Source of the DNA: Chryseobacterium sp. CY350 | GTDB lineage: Bacteria; Bacteroidota; Bacteroidia; Flavobacteriales; Weeksellaceae | Assembly: GCF_027945075.1 (NCBI RefSeq) | Contig: NZ_CP116034.1 | Location: forward strand, 1,488,001-1,552,000 | Direction of reading: 5' to 3' | DNA: 64,000 bases | Shown: positions 43,964 through 52,876 of the stretch, piece by piece | Layout of the letters: each line of letters begins with the position of its first letter | How positions within the stretch are numbered: position 1 is the stretch's first letter | Position numbers and translations under genes: made by a program | Notes under the pieces: generated by a model | Seen by the model: only the letters and a program-made list of their open reading frames with translations | Told to the model about the DNA's origin: nothing | Database searches by the model: none

Positions 43964-45820
43964 CTAAAGGTGTTGATCCAGATAAAATCGAAAAATAGTC
44001 CCTATGCCCTTTTGACTTTTCACTTCTATTTCCGTATTATGGCTGCGTAGAATTTCTGCTACGATATATAGACCTATCCCAAATCCTGAAATGGTTCCTA
44101 ATTCTTGGCTTTCAGCTCTAAAAAAACGATCAAATAAATTTTTCTGGTCATTTTTGCTTATTCCGATACCTTCATCACTGACATATACCAAAATCCTCCC
44201 CTCTTTTTCTTTACATCCTATATTGATCGTACCACCGGAAGGCGAATATTTTATAGCGTTAGACAACAAGTTGGTGAATACCTGCCCCATTTTATCCCGA
44301 TCCGCAAAAATTTTCATGGTCTCGCTGCAAGATATTTTTATGCTGTGATTTGAGCTTATAAGCTCTGCCTCAGTTCTAGCCTCTTCAAATAATTCTTTTA
44401 TGTCGAAGACTTCCTTCCGTATATGTAATTTTCCTTCTTCAATTCGAGCCAAGCTTAGAAAATCGTGAACCATAGAAACCATTTTCTGGGTTTGAGTTTC
44501 AATTTTGGCACTGATTTGATAAGCAATCTCCTCAGGCTTCATTTTGTATTTTGTTTGCAAGACCTGAGAATATAATAAAATTGAAGTTAAAGGTGTTCTG
44601 AGCTCATGACTGACTATGGACACAAAATCATTCTTCCTTCTTTCTTCCTGTTTTTTTTCAGTGATATTACGCGCAATCTTTGAAACACCCAATATTTCAC
44701 CTTCATCATTTTTGATTGGTGAAATCGTTAGCGAAACATCAATCAGCTTATTGTCTTTGGTAAGACGTTTCGTTTCAAAATGTTTAATAGATTCTTTCGC
44801 TTTTATTCTTTCAATGATGTAGTCCTCCTCATTTTTACGGTCTTCAGGAATAAGCTGTAACACGGACTTACCGATAATTTCATCCGCTGTATAGCCGAAC
44901 AGTTCTTCTGCAGCATAGTTCCAACTTGTGATTACTCCATTCAATGTTTTTCCTACTATGGCATCATTGGAAGAATTAATTATGGCTACCAATTCAGCAT
45001 TTTTTGTTTCTGTTTTTTTAAATTCCGTAATATCAACCATCGTACCGATGATTCTTCGAAGGCTTTTTGCGTGAGTAAAATACGTTGAGCCCTGAACTTT
45101 TAACCAAGCTATCGACTGATCAGATTTAAGAATGCGACATTCAAAGTCGAAATGGCTGTCACTTTTACTTTCCATTAAATTTCTGAATGTCTGATTGACA
45201 TTTGCAAGGTCATCTATATGAATTAAGTTTAAAATCGATTCGTTATTAAATCGGTCTAAAGTAAGATTCATGATTTTCATTGATTGATCGGAAAACAGTA
45301 TTTTACCTTCCTCAAAATCCCAGTCCCAAGTTCCTAATTGGGTAGCTTGAATAGCCAACCTTAGGCGTTCCTCACTTTCTTCCAATAAAAGCAGAAGTTT
45401 GTTTTTCCTTTCTTCTTCTTTGATCAAAGGCGTCACATCTTTCGTAAAACACCTAGAATGTACAAATGTCCCGTCTTTAAATAATGCATTTGAGCTTATG
45501 GTGACATATTTTATACCTCCATTTTTACATTTAAGTTTCGCCGGAAAATCGTTTAAGATTTCATTATGTGTTAACCGATGGAGAATTTCATGAATAACAT
45601 CAGCATCATTATGAAACTGACTGATTGGTAAGCCCACATACTCATCTTTGCTATACCCTAGCAAATCAAGTTCGGCTTGATTAGCCCAAATGATAATGCC
45701 GTCACCATTTACCCTATGTAAGGGTACTGAACCATTCTCGATAAAATCAGAAAGCTCCTCAAGTCTCTCTCTGAGTTTTTCATTTTCTTTTTCTATCATT
45801 ATTGCCTTCTGGTTATTCAT
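43964..45820 (-). CDS. multi-PAS sensor histidine kinase
   Basis: 618 residues, soluble. An N-terminal coiled coil is followed by three PAS domains: about 20-125 (HRVNGDGIIIWANQAELDLL), about 145-270 (PAS_3 type, LGTWDWDFEEGKILFSD) and about 275-395 (INSSNDAIVGKTLNGVITSW). Then HisKA with FVSIVSHELRTPLTSI and HATPase with NLLSNAIKYSPSGG, DEGIGIS and GFGIGLYIVAEI. It is the last gene of the cyanophycin operon (33-base gap after cyanophycinase), which is unusual and suggests that it senses a signal tied to that pathway. No adjacent response regulator. Confidence 0.92.
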   Translation of the reverse strand: MNNQKAIMIEKENEKLRERLEELSDFIENGSVPLHRVNGDGIIIWANQAELDLLGYSKDEYVGLPISQFHNDADVIHEILHRLTHNEILNDFPAKLKCKNGGIKYVTISSNALFKDGTFVHSRCFTKDVTPLIKEEERKNKLLLLLEESEERLRLAIQATQLGTWDWDFEEGKILFSDQSMKIMNLTLDRFNNESILNLIHIDDLANVNQTFRNLMESKSDSHFDFECRILKSDQSIAWLKVQGSTYFTHAKSLRRIIGTMVDITEFKKTETKNAELVAIINSSNDAIVGKTLNGVITSWNYAAEELFGYTADEIIGKSVLQLIPEDRKNEEDYIIERIKAKESIKHFETKRLTKDNKLIDVSLTISPIKNDEGEILGVSKIARNITEKKQEERRKNDFVSIVSHELRTPLTSILLYSQVLQTKYKMKPEEIAYQISAKIETQTQKMVSMVHDFLSLARIEEGKLHIRKEVFDIKELFEEARTEAELISSNHSIKISCSETMKIFADRDKMGQVFTNLLSNAIKYSPSGGTINIGCKEKEGRILVYVSDEGIGISKNDQKNLFDRFFRAESQELGTISGFGIGLYIVAEILRSHNTEIEVKSQKGIGTIFRFYLDQHL

Positions 45821-45853
45821 AACATTCAGTTTAGAAAAAATATTTTTAGAGTC

Positions 45854-46669
45854 TTAATCAGACATTTTAATTTTCCGTTCTGCAATAAGAAATTGTTTAG
45901 AAGGACCCAAGATATGTACTTTTATTCCTTCTACCGTAATCGGTTCGCCATCTTTGATATCTGCAAGATCAGTATAGTCGATATCGTCTCCATCAATGAT
46001 TGTTACCAGCCCGGATCCTACTACTTCCATCATCCCATTCTTAATGATCACACAAGTGTCCTCTCCCAATCCAAGACCTAAAATACCCGGATTACAAGCG
46101 ACCATTTGAATAAGCCTTCCGATCCTACCCCGTTGTGTAAAGTGAGTGTCAATAGTAACATTATTGATAAGATCCAGCCCATTGGTCAGCTCTAATGAAC
46201 CTTTGATAAGCGCTTCCGGTGGACTTCCGGTAATAATCATTGTATTCGACATTGCGGAAGCTCCGGCACTGGTCCCCGCAAGAACAAATTTAGGCTCATC
46301 ATAATACCGCTGTGTAATAAGGGTCAAAAGATCAGTACCTCCTAAAAGGCTGCTCAATTTTAACTGCTTCCCACCACTGAACAAGATCAAGTCGCACTCT
46401 TTTACTTTTTTTAAATTATCCTGATGATCTGCCTCTTTACGACCAGTGTAGTGAATAATAGATATTTTTGAAATGTTCAAGTCACTGAATACTTTGTTAT
46501 ATACTTCTGCAGCTTTTTCCGGTACATCGGTCGCAAGAGTGATCAGGCATATTTTAGGGTTTGTCTTACCGGTTTCACTTATAACTCGGCTCAAGATATC
46601 TTTTGATTCCTTCTTATCCTCTCCTCCTCCTATTGGGATCAATATTCCTTTTGGAATTACATTTTTCAT
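45854..46669 (-). CDS. cphB: cyanophycinase
   Basis: 271 residues, a serine exopeptidase of the S51 family that splits cyanophycin into beta-Asp-Arg dipeptides. The signature GTSAGASAM carries the nucleophile Ser134; PIGGGEDKK at the front and LFSGGKQLKL are also typical. Length agrees with intracellular cyanophycinases, and no signal peptide is present. It lies 28 bases after cphA and 33 before the kinase gene in one operon, pairing polymer synthesis and breakdown. Confidence 0.92.
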   Translation of the reverse strand: MKNVIPKGILIPIGGGEDKKESKDILSRVISETGKTNPKICLITLATDVPEKAAEVYNKVFSDLNISKISIIHYTGRKEADHQDNLKKVKECDLILFSGGKQLKLSSLLGGTDLLTLITQRYYDEPKFVLAGTSAGASAMSNTMIITGSPPEALIKGSLELTNGLDLINNVTIDTHFTQRGRIGRLIQMVACNPGILGLGLGEDTCVIIKNGMMEVVGSGLVTIIDGDDIDYTDLADIKDGEPITVEGIKVHILGPSKQFLIAERKIKMSD

Positions 46670-46697
46670 GATAAAAGTTTAATTAATAATTTGATGT

Positions 46698-49262
46698 TTA
46701 CAGTTTAATTTGGTAATGTGCAGCGACGTTCCTAGTGAGTCCCAACGTATGGATGGCATTATCCGCACAAATAACAACGTAGCTTCCTTTCTCCTCATTG
46801 TCAACAGCATACTGAATAGCAGTTTGCGTATCTGCGATGACTTTGTATTCCAACTCAGACTTAATATCTCGAATGCCCCGTGATAAAAGATCTACGATTG
46901 ATTCCTCGCTTCTGCCTCTGGTATCACGATCAAACCTGATGATAATCTTATCATACATTGAAGCTGCGATCTGACCAAATTCAATAATATCAGCATCCCT
47001 TCGGTCTCCCGGAACCGCGATAATCCCGAGTTTTTTTGCCGGAATATTTTTAAGATAACCAGCAAGTGCTTTTAGTCCGTGCGGATTATGAGCATAGTCA
47101 ACGATTACATTTACACCATTGATTTCAAATTCGTTGATCCGTCCGGGAGTATGTTCTTGGTCAGGAATGAAACTTCTTAATGCAGCTAATATTTGTTCCA
47201 GTTGAATCCCTGAAAAATAGGAGGCTAGAATTACAGGCAGTATATTCTCTGTCATAAAATTTGCTTTTCCTTTACGGGTAATTGGCGCATCTGCAGCATT
47301 AAACATGAAAATGTTACCTGTTCCGTTATAAAAGAAAATATCTTGATTGCTGTCTGCATAGACCGCATAACCGCCATCACTCATATGATTCTGAAGGTGA
47401 GTATTATTTTCATCATAACAAAATAAAGCCACATTACATGTCACCTTATCTTTCATCGCATATGCATAATCATCAGCAGCATTTAAAATAGCCCAGCCAT
47501 CTTTTCTTACTGCCGCCGGAACCACTGCTTTTACATTTGCAAGATCCTCCACCGTATAAATATCTTTTAAACCCAGATGATCAGCTGCAACATTGGTAAC
47601 AATAGCAATATCACACTGGTCGAATCCAAGACCTGATCTGATAATCCCGCCACGGGCACATTCCAATACTGCAAAATCGACGGTTGTATCTTGTAAAATA
47701 GTGCGCGCACTTTGCGGACCGGAGCAATCTCCTATCTGAATTTTCTCACCACCTACATAAATACCGTCAGTAGAACTAAACCCAACAGTATAACCTGCAG
47801 AAGCAGCCAGATGTGCCATCAACCGGGTGGTTGTTGTTTTACCATTGGTTCCGGTAATTGCAATGAGGGGAATACGACCATCATCTCCTGCGGGGAACAT
47901 TAAATCAACTATCGGTTCACCAACATCACGTGCTGTTCCTTTGGTTGGATACTTATGCATCCTCAGACCTGGCGCAGCATTTACTTCGATAATCGCTCCT
48001 CCATTATCGTTGATGGGCTGACGAATGTCAGAACTCATGACATCAATACCGCAGATATCAAGACCAATTACTCTGGCTACTTTTTCCGCAAGCAATATAT
48101 TGGATGGATGAATTAGGTCTGTAACATCTTCTGCTGTACCTCCTGTACTTAAGTTAGCCGTAGACCTTAAAAATATCTGCTCGCCTCTGGCAGGAATAGA
48201 ATTGAATGTAAGCCCTTTCTTTTGAAGATGTAATTCTGTAGCGTGATCCAGACTGATTTTAGTTAAAATATCCTCGTGACCATGTCCACGCAAAGGATTA
48301 AGGTTTTCTTTTTCCACAAGTTCATAAATCGTTGAAAGACCATCACCAACAATAAAAGCAGGTTGCCGTTTAGAAGCAGCAATAAATTTATTCCCAATCA
48401 CTAATAATCGATAATCTTCACCTTGAATTTCCTTTTCAACAATCACAAGTTTTGATATTTCCGCTGCAAACCGGAATCCTGCGAGAAGTTCTGCATGATC
48501 AGTAATTCCACAAGTTACGTTTCGCCCTTGATTACCATTAAAAGGTTTCGTGACCAATGGAAATCCCAGCTGTTCAATAATCAGTAAAAGTTCATTTTCA
48601 TCGTGCACCAATTTACCTTTCGGGACCGGTAAATTGGCATTTCCCAAAAACTTCTTAGTATCTTCTTTATCACACGCAATATTTACTGCAATACAAGAAG
48701 TGTTGTGAGACATTGCTGCACTAATCCTTTTTTGGTTTTTGCCGTACCCTAAGATCGTATATCCCGCAGGACCCTTATTTACAGGAATATTTCTTCTCCT
48801 GGCAGCCTCGATAATCATAGAGGTTGAAGGCCCTTCACGATATTTTAGAGAAACTGCCTCTACTTTCACCCTGGCTTGATTAATTTTCAAAGGGATGTCT
48901 TTTAGAAATGATGATTCCATAATTTCTGATGCCAGGGTGAAAGCTTCTAAACCAACTTCCTCAATTTCATATTGCAGAAGTCCGTAAAAAATTCCCGGAG
49001 AGGGTAAAACTACATCATGGTAAAATGATGATCCCTGAAGAATAGCAGCTAAATGTAAAGTATATTCGAACACACACAACTTCATGTCTTCGTAAGAAGA
49101 TTCAATTTGATAAGTGGTCTGGAAAAAATCGCTTATCAACTGCTGCTGTTTCCTTTTTATTTCCGCAATAGCCAAAGAATCATATTTAATAGCAATAAGA
49201 CGGTGATGAGTGCGTGACCACATATTGGGTCCGCGCATAATTCTTATCTCATTCGTAATCAT
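46698..49262 (-). CDS. cphA: cyanophycin synthetase
   Basis: 854 residues, the usual CphA length. The N-terminal domain begins MITNEIRIMRGPNMWS. The ATP-grasp domain is about 215-465 (NLPVPKGKLVHDENELLLII, PLVTKPFNGNQGRNVT), and the Mur-ligase-like domain follows with P-loop ITGTNGKTTTTRL (about 475) and VDYAHNPHGLKAL. CphA polymerises Asp and Arg, one ATP-dependent step for each domain, into the storage polymer cyanophycin. The start at 49262 agrees with family N-termini. Its operon also holds cphB and, upstream, DUF1989 and GntA-like genes, which points to use of arginine or guanidino nitrogen. Confidence 0.95.
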   Translation of the reverse strand: MITNEIRIMRGPNMWSRTHHRLIAIKYDSLAIAEIKRKQQQLISDFFQTTYQIESSYEDMKLCVFEYTLHLAAILQGSSFYHDVVLPSPGIFYGLLQYEIEEVGLEAFTLASEIMESSFLKDIPLKINQARVKVEAVSLKYREGPSTSMIIEAARRRNIPVNKGPAGYTILGYGKNQKRISAAMSHNTSCIAVNIACDKEDTKKFLGNANLPVPKGKLVHDENELLLIIEQLGFPLVTKPFNGNQGRNVTCGITDHAELLAGFRFAAEISKLVIVEKEIQGEDYRLLVIGNKFIAASKRQPAFIVGDGLSTIYELVEKENLNPLRGHGHEDILTKISLDHATELHLQKKGLTFNSIPARGEQIFLRSTANLSTGGTAEDVTDLIHPSNILLAEKVARVIGLDICGIDVMSSDIRQPINDNGGAIIEVNAAPGLRMHKYPTKGTARDVGEPIVDLMFPAGDDGRIPLIAITGTNGKTTTTRLMAHLAASAGYTVGFSSTDGIYVGGEKIQIGDCSGPQSARTILQDTTVDFAVLECARGGIIRSGLGFDQCDIAIVTNVAADHLGLKDIYTVEDLANVKAVVPAAVRKDGWAILNAADDYAYAMKDKVTCNVALFCYDENNTHLQNHMSDGGYAVYADSNQDIFFYNGTGNIFMFNAADAPITRKGKANFMTENILPVILASYFSGIQLEQILAALRSFIPDQEHTPGRINEFEINGVNVIVDYAHNPHGLKALAGYLKNIPAKKLGIIAVPGDRRDADIIEFGQIAASMYDKIIIRFDRDTRGRSEESIVDLLSRGIRDIKSELEYKVIADTQTAIQYAVDNEEKGSYVVICADNAIHTLGLTRNVAAHYQIKL

Positions 49263-49360
49263 AGGGTGTTGTTTTTAATAAACAGAAAAAAAAGTAATCA
49301 CTAAAATATCAGCCTCAAGATCTTGACTGCATTTTCTAAGCAGAAGAGAAGTATAATAAA

Positions 49361-49945
49361 TTATTCTATCTTATATTGTATTGGTTTAAAAGACCCGCCA
49401 TTACTGTCTTCTGCAGAACACGCCGTTAAGCAAACAAGTAAATCCATCTGTGCCCTAAATCTTATGAAGTCACCAGCTGTAGAGGTTGGCGGCAAGACGG
49501 TTAGCTTCCCTTGATTATCAAACTGCACATTCATAAATATATTAAAGGCCGTTGGGATGTCATCTTGTTTGATCCCTTTCGGTTCTAAATTTTTAGATAG
49601 ATTTTCCAAACAGCTTGGGTGATAGCCCTCATAATCATACATGATTTCGAAAGTTTCTTTACTGCATGGTGCTAAAAGAAAATCATTTCTACCATTTGTA
49701 TCTTCCAATATTTCCATCATCTTTCTGGATCTGTTGCTCCAAAGAAAGTTGCCGGTCGTAATAAGAATTGATTCTTCAAAATCAAGAGTTTTCCCCGACG
49801 AGAGCTTTTCGCCGAAATCTTTACTGTTGAAGAGAACCATGTCACTCACCTGCATTCCCTGCGGATCAATGACCGTTAAAATTTCATTTTTTTTTAAATA
49901 AAATGCTTTACCGCTCTGTCTTTCAATCGTTTTAATGTTACTCAT
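49361..49945 (-). CDS. DUF1989 (urea carboxylase-associated) protein
   Basis: 194 residues. It matches DUF1989: AFYLKKNEILTVIDPQGMQV, DEESILITTGNFLW-like core LDFEESILITTGNFLWSNRS, HPSCLENLSKNL, and the end FNIFMNVQFDNQGKLTVLPP, then DFIRFRAQMDLLVCLTACS. In other bacteria two DUF1989 proteins form carboxyguanidine deiminase, which works with guanidine/urea carboxylase. Only one such gene is present here, without a carboxylase, so its reaction is open. It starts 3 bases after the GntA-like gene and precedes cphA by 98 bases. Confidence 0.85.
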   Translation of the reverse strand: MSNIKTIERQSGKAFYLKKNEILTVIDPQGMQVSDMVLFNSKDFGEKLSSGKTLDFEESILITTGNFLWSNRSRKMMEILEDTNGRNDFLLAPCSKETFEIMYDYEGYHPSCLENLSKNLEPKGIKQDDIPTAFNIFMNVQFDNQGKLTVLPPTSTAGDFIRFRAQMDLLVCLTACSAEDSNGGSFKPIQYKIE

Positions 49946-49948
49946 TAA

Positions 49949-50626
49949 TTAATTTGTTTTTTTGTGAAAAGGGCATTTCCATTGTGCTTCTACATTACGG
50001 CCACTGTACTGCCGAGTTTCAGAATCATCTCCGAAATCTTTTAATACCGGATTAATACTCCCTTGCAAAACTTGATCATTTTTACGGATGGTATCCCGGA
50101 CTGCGTGATAAGTTCCCATTTCTCTCAGTTTGTCAAACTGCCAATGAAGATTAAATACCAGCGTTGTATATGGCGCCTTTCTAGCTATTCTCGAACTCGA
50201 AGGATGCATACCTATGATATAAAAAGCACGACCTTTTAAACTGAAACTAAAATAAGGATTATCCGGATCGTCACTTACTCTTTCATCCCATTCACAGTCG
50301 TCGAGTTCATGTAGTTTTTGAAGGGTAATCCAAAGATTTTTTTCAAAACTAATCTCATCCTTAAAATGATTATTAGGAAAAACTGCTAAGAATGACTCGA
50401 AGCTATTTCCTTCAAAATTATATTGGCTGATGTAATGATATAGATTAGCAATGAGCAATTCCAAACTTCCGGGATTGTGCATATCATCATAAACGTGCAG
50501 ATGATATTTATCCATCTTAAACATTGCTTTCGCCATTATACAGGGATGCTGGCCATTTAAAATAAAGTCTTTATATTGATTCTCTATATTTTCAACTTCA
50601 GCTTCTGCTTGTACTATTGCTTTCAT
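49949..50626 (-). CDS. YqcI/YcgG-family (GntA-like) haem N-hydroxylase
   Basis: 225 residues from ATG 50626 (MKAIVQAEAEVEN); an in-frame ATG at 50674 exists. Family features: PCIMAKAMFKMDKYHLHVYD, DPDNPYFSFSLKGRAFYIIG, HPSSSRIARKAPYTTLVFN and a C-terminal KCPFHKK. One characterised member, GntA of guanitoxin biosynthesis, is a haem-dependent oxygenase that N-hydroxylates a guanidino amino acid. Here the neighbours make and break an arginine-rich polymer, so an arginine-like substrate is plausible (inference). It opens the operon; a perfect 9-bp-arm palindrome lies about 270 bases upstream. Confidence 0.8.
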   Translation of the reverse strand: MKAIVQAEAEVENIENQYKDFILNGQHPCIMAKAMFKMDKYHLHVYDDMHNPGSLELLIANLYHYISQYNFEGNSFESFLAVFPNNHFKDEISFEKNLWITLQKLHELDDCEWDERVSDDPDNPYFSFSLKGRAFYIIGMHPSSSRIARKAPYTTLVFNLHWQFDKLREMGTYHAVRDTIRKNDQVLQGSINPVLKDFGDDSETRQYSGRNVEAQWKCPFHKKTN

Positions 50627-50894
50627 ATCTACTCTATCTTTTAATGTATTAAGCCTAAAAGGAATTCTTAGCATCTATTTTATGAGTGTACACTCGCCAT
50701 TGCACAACGTTTGCTGCTGTCTTTAACCGTACAAAATCAGCTGTGGCGAACAGGAAACCTATTATTTGCAAAATCCATACTCTAATTAAATTCTCCTTAT
50801 GATGCAACTATGTGTTGAAAATTCTTGTAATCTTCATACCATAATTTCTGTTGTGAAAAGGTAATGAGTAAAACTAGCCATTCGACGATGTATA

Positions 50895-50918
50895 ACTTTA
50901 TGATAAAAATCATAAAGT
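50895..50918. promoter_or_regulatory. CRP-like palindrome with 9-bp perfect arms
   Basis: ACTTTATGA-N6-TCATAAAGT, the most complete copy of the TATGA-N6-TCATA motif. It lies upstream of the GntA-cyanophycin operon (269 bases from the preferred start). Confidence 0.55.
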
Positions 50919-50961
50919 ATCTGCAACATAAAATATTTTCACCTCTAGAACAAGGCAATGA

Positions 50962-51290
50962 TCATATTATAACTGGAGAGCAATTTTGAAAGGGCATTTC
51001 GTAAAATTTTCTAGTATTTTGGAATGACAGTAAAAAGCTATTTCTGCAAATCTGCATACTCACACACACTTGATTGATAAGCTCTGAAAACTCGAAATAT
51101 AATTTTTCATTGTTTACTTTACCAGATTCCAGACGTGACACATCAAGGAAACCGTTGATCATATCACACATACGTTTGATTTGTTGCAGAGACTGAGTAT
51201 AAGCCTACTTCAAAAATTGATCATCTGTATTCTCCGCTTTTCTTAAAAGAAGTTGTAAGTAAGAAAGTCAATTGGGTTGTGGGTCAACGT
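50962..51290 (-). pseudogene. remnant of a histidine kinase gene
   Basis: On the minus strand LQLLLRKAENTDDQFLK, then a TAG, then AYTQSLQQIKRMCDMINGFL followed by DVSRLESGKVNNEKL reproduces the HisKA region of PAS kinases, close to MNSMINGFLNVSRLDTGQ in the kinase at 33685. The upstream part is out of frame (LTSL motif shifted) and the ATPase domain is absent after about residue 70 of the fragment. Confidence 0.65.
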
Positions 51291-51690
51291 TTTATTTTGA
51301 AATACCTGTAAATAATTATTAGTCTACACAACAGAATGGAAGTAAGACTAAGCGACGAAAGTCCTCAAGCTCTACTCCTGTTGAAACTTCATACAGTCCT
51401 TTGTATTTGTAATCGACTTATACCTTTATAAGCACATGATATATAAGATATCCCAAAATACTATTTAAATTTGGCTATAGAATTGTTTCGACCATTAACC
51501 TTACACAAACTCTTATAAATTGTATCGAAAAAAAATTATTATCAGTTATTGAAGATGAGTTAAACCCTTTGAGGTCTTAGATCTTTTTTGAAGCATTACT
51601 GCTTTGACATTTAATAAACTTTGGTACTTCTAGAAAGACTATCGCTAGTCATTTTCTTTAGAGCTTCTGTTTATGACTTAATCCTTATGA

Positions 51691-52059
51691 TTAAAATCTT
51701 ATTCCTATGTCCTTAAATCGAAAAATTTCCCTGCGTAGAACATTTTCCGTGAGAACTTCCCCATGGACCGCAAGCCAAATATATTCCAGAGCCACGAAGA
51801 TATCATTATCCTGAACTGCGGAAAGAAACACATACATATCACGTCGATCAGGATCATCAAAGTATTCCGAGTCAAACGTCATCACATTTTCAGCTTCCAA
51901 ACCCCATTCGTCTCTAAAAAACTTATCGAAACTAATATTCTTTTCGATTGCTCTAGCCTGTACAAGTTGCATCCCGTCATTATAAAACTTCACCATATCA
52001 GTCGGCTCATCCATTAAATAATCAACTAATATTTCAATAGTGTAATCTGTATTTTTCAT
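51691..52059 (-). CDS. 122-residue protein, paralogue of the gene at 39954
   Basis: Acidic, all-helical protein: DEPTDMVKFYNDGMQLVQAR, EKNISFDKFFRDEWGLEAEN, VMTFDSEYFDDPDRRDMYVF, then VLRREIFRFKDIGIRF. The spacing of the Phe/Trp/Glu motifs equals that of the 39954 protein, with clear sequence divergence, so the duplication is old. No known family. It is monocistronic; a degenerate CRP-like site lies about 200 bases upstream. Confidence 0.65.
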   Translation of the reverse strand: MKNTDYTIEILVDYLMDEPTDMVKFYNDGMQLVQARAIEKNISFDKFFRDEWGLEAENVMTFDSEYFDDPDRRDMYVFLSAVQDNDIFVALEYIWLAVHGEVLTENVLRREIFRFKDIGIRF

Positions 52060-52876
52060 AAATTAATATAATGTTAAATTGTGTAGTCCAACAACATTGC
52101 TAATCCCAAGGTTCTTTACATCGATTAAAACCACGATCACTCACACACCGCTTTATTATATAATCCATATAATTTCTATAAAACTAGTCTATGGAACCTT
52201 GAGCACATCTACTGAATGTTACCGATGATGAATATACCAATACAAAATGACTATGTTTTATGACTATAGTCGCATGCGATCGCGTTAATTTCATAGTTAT
52301 CAATCATGAATAATTTCTTTTAATTGTACTGACAAGGAATCAAAGTCATCTCAACAATATAAAAAATGTCAATACTGCTAATACATATACATTAAGTCAA
52401 GTATCTTTATTCAACGCTATCGTCAAAATCCCCCAATAAATAACGGTAGATCCTGAGAGATTCATCGTTAGTTTTAAATTTTTATGATCGCATCCTTAAA
52501 ATATTAGCGGTTAATTCTAATATTTTAGTTTCTATTTTGACCATGACACAATGCTGATAAGTTAAGGAAAAGTCTATCATAAATTATCTTCACCTTACCC
52601 GAAAGTAAATTTCCCTTAAAGAATAGCAATTCAAAATTATTTTCTAGATCTGATCCATCATTAAATATGATTTGGTTGTTCATGTTTCAGCACAGATGGC
52701 GTAAAGCTCCTGGCAAAAGGGCGACAACTAGTAATTCACTGGAATATAATATTTTAGATGATTCAGGTCATACTCAAATTTTTCAACAATGATTATTTTT
52801 GCACCGTCAAAATCACTATAGAATTTAGATGTTCTAATCTTGATAGGAGCTTTTGACTATAACTAAATTTATTCTT
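52060..52876. other. 800-bp gap with a degenerate CRP-like site
   Basis: No gene with a start codon. TTATGA-CTATAG-TCGCAT (52258-52275) is a weak copy of the regional palindrome. A minus-strand open stretch near 52855-52727 reads SDFDGAKIIIVEKFEYDLNH but has no start codon and may be debris. Confidence 0.35.

Noticed and set aside
52727..52855. Start-less minus-strand frame reading SDFDGAKIIIVEKFEYDLNH
   Set aside because: Bounded by stops without a start codon and too short to assign; noted only as possible debris.
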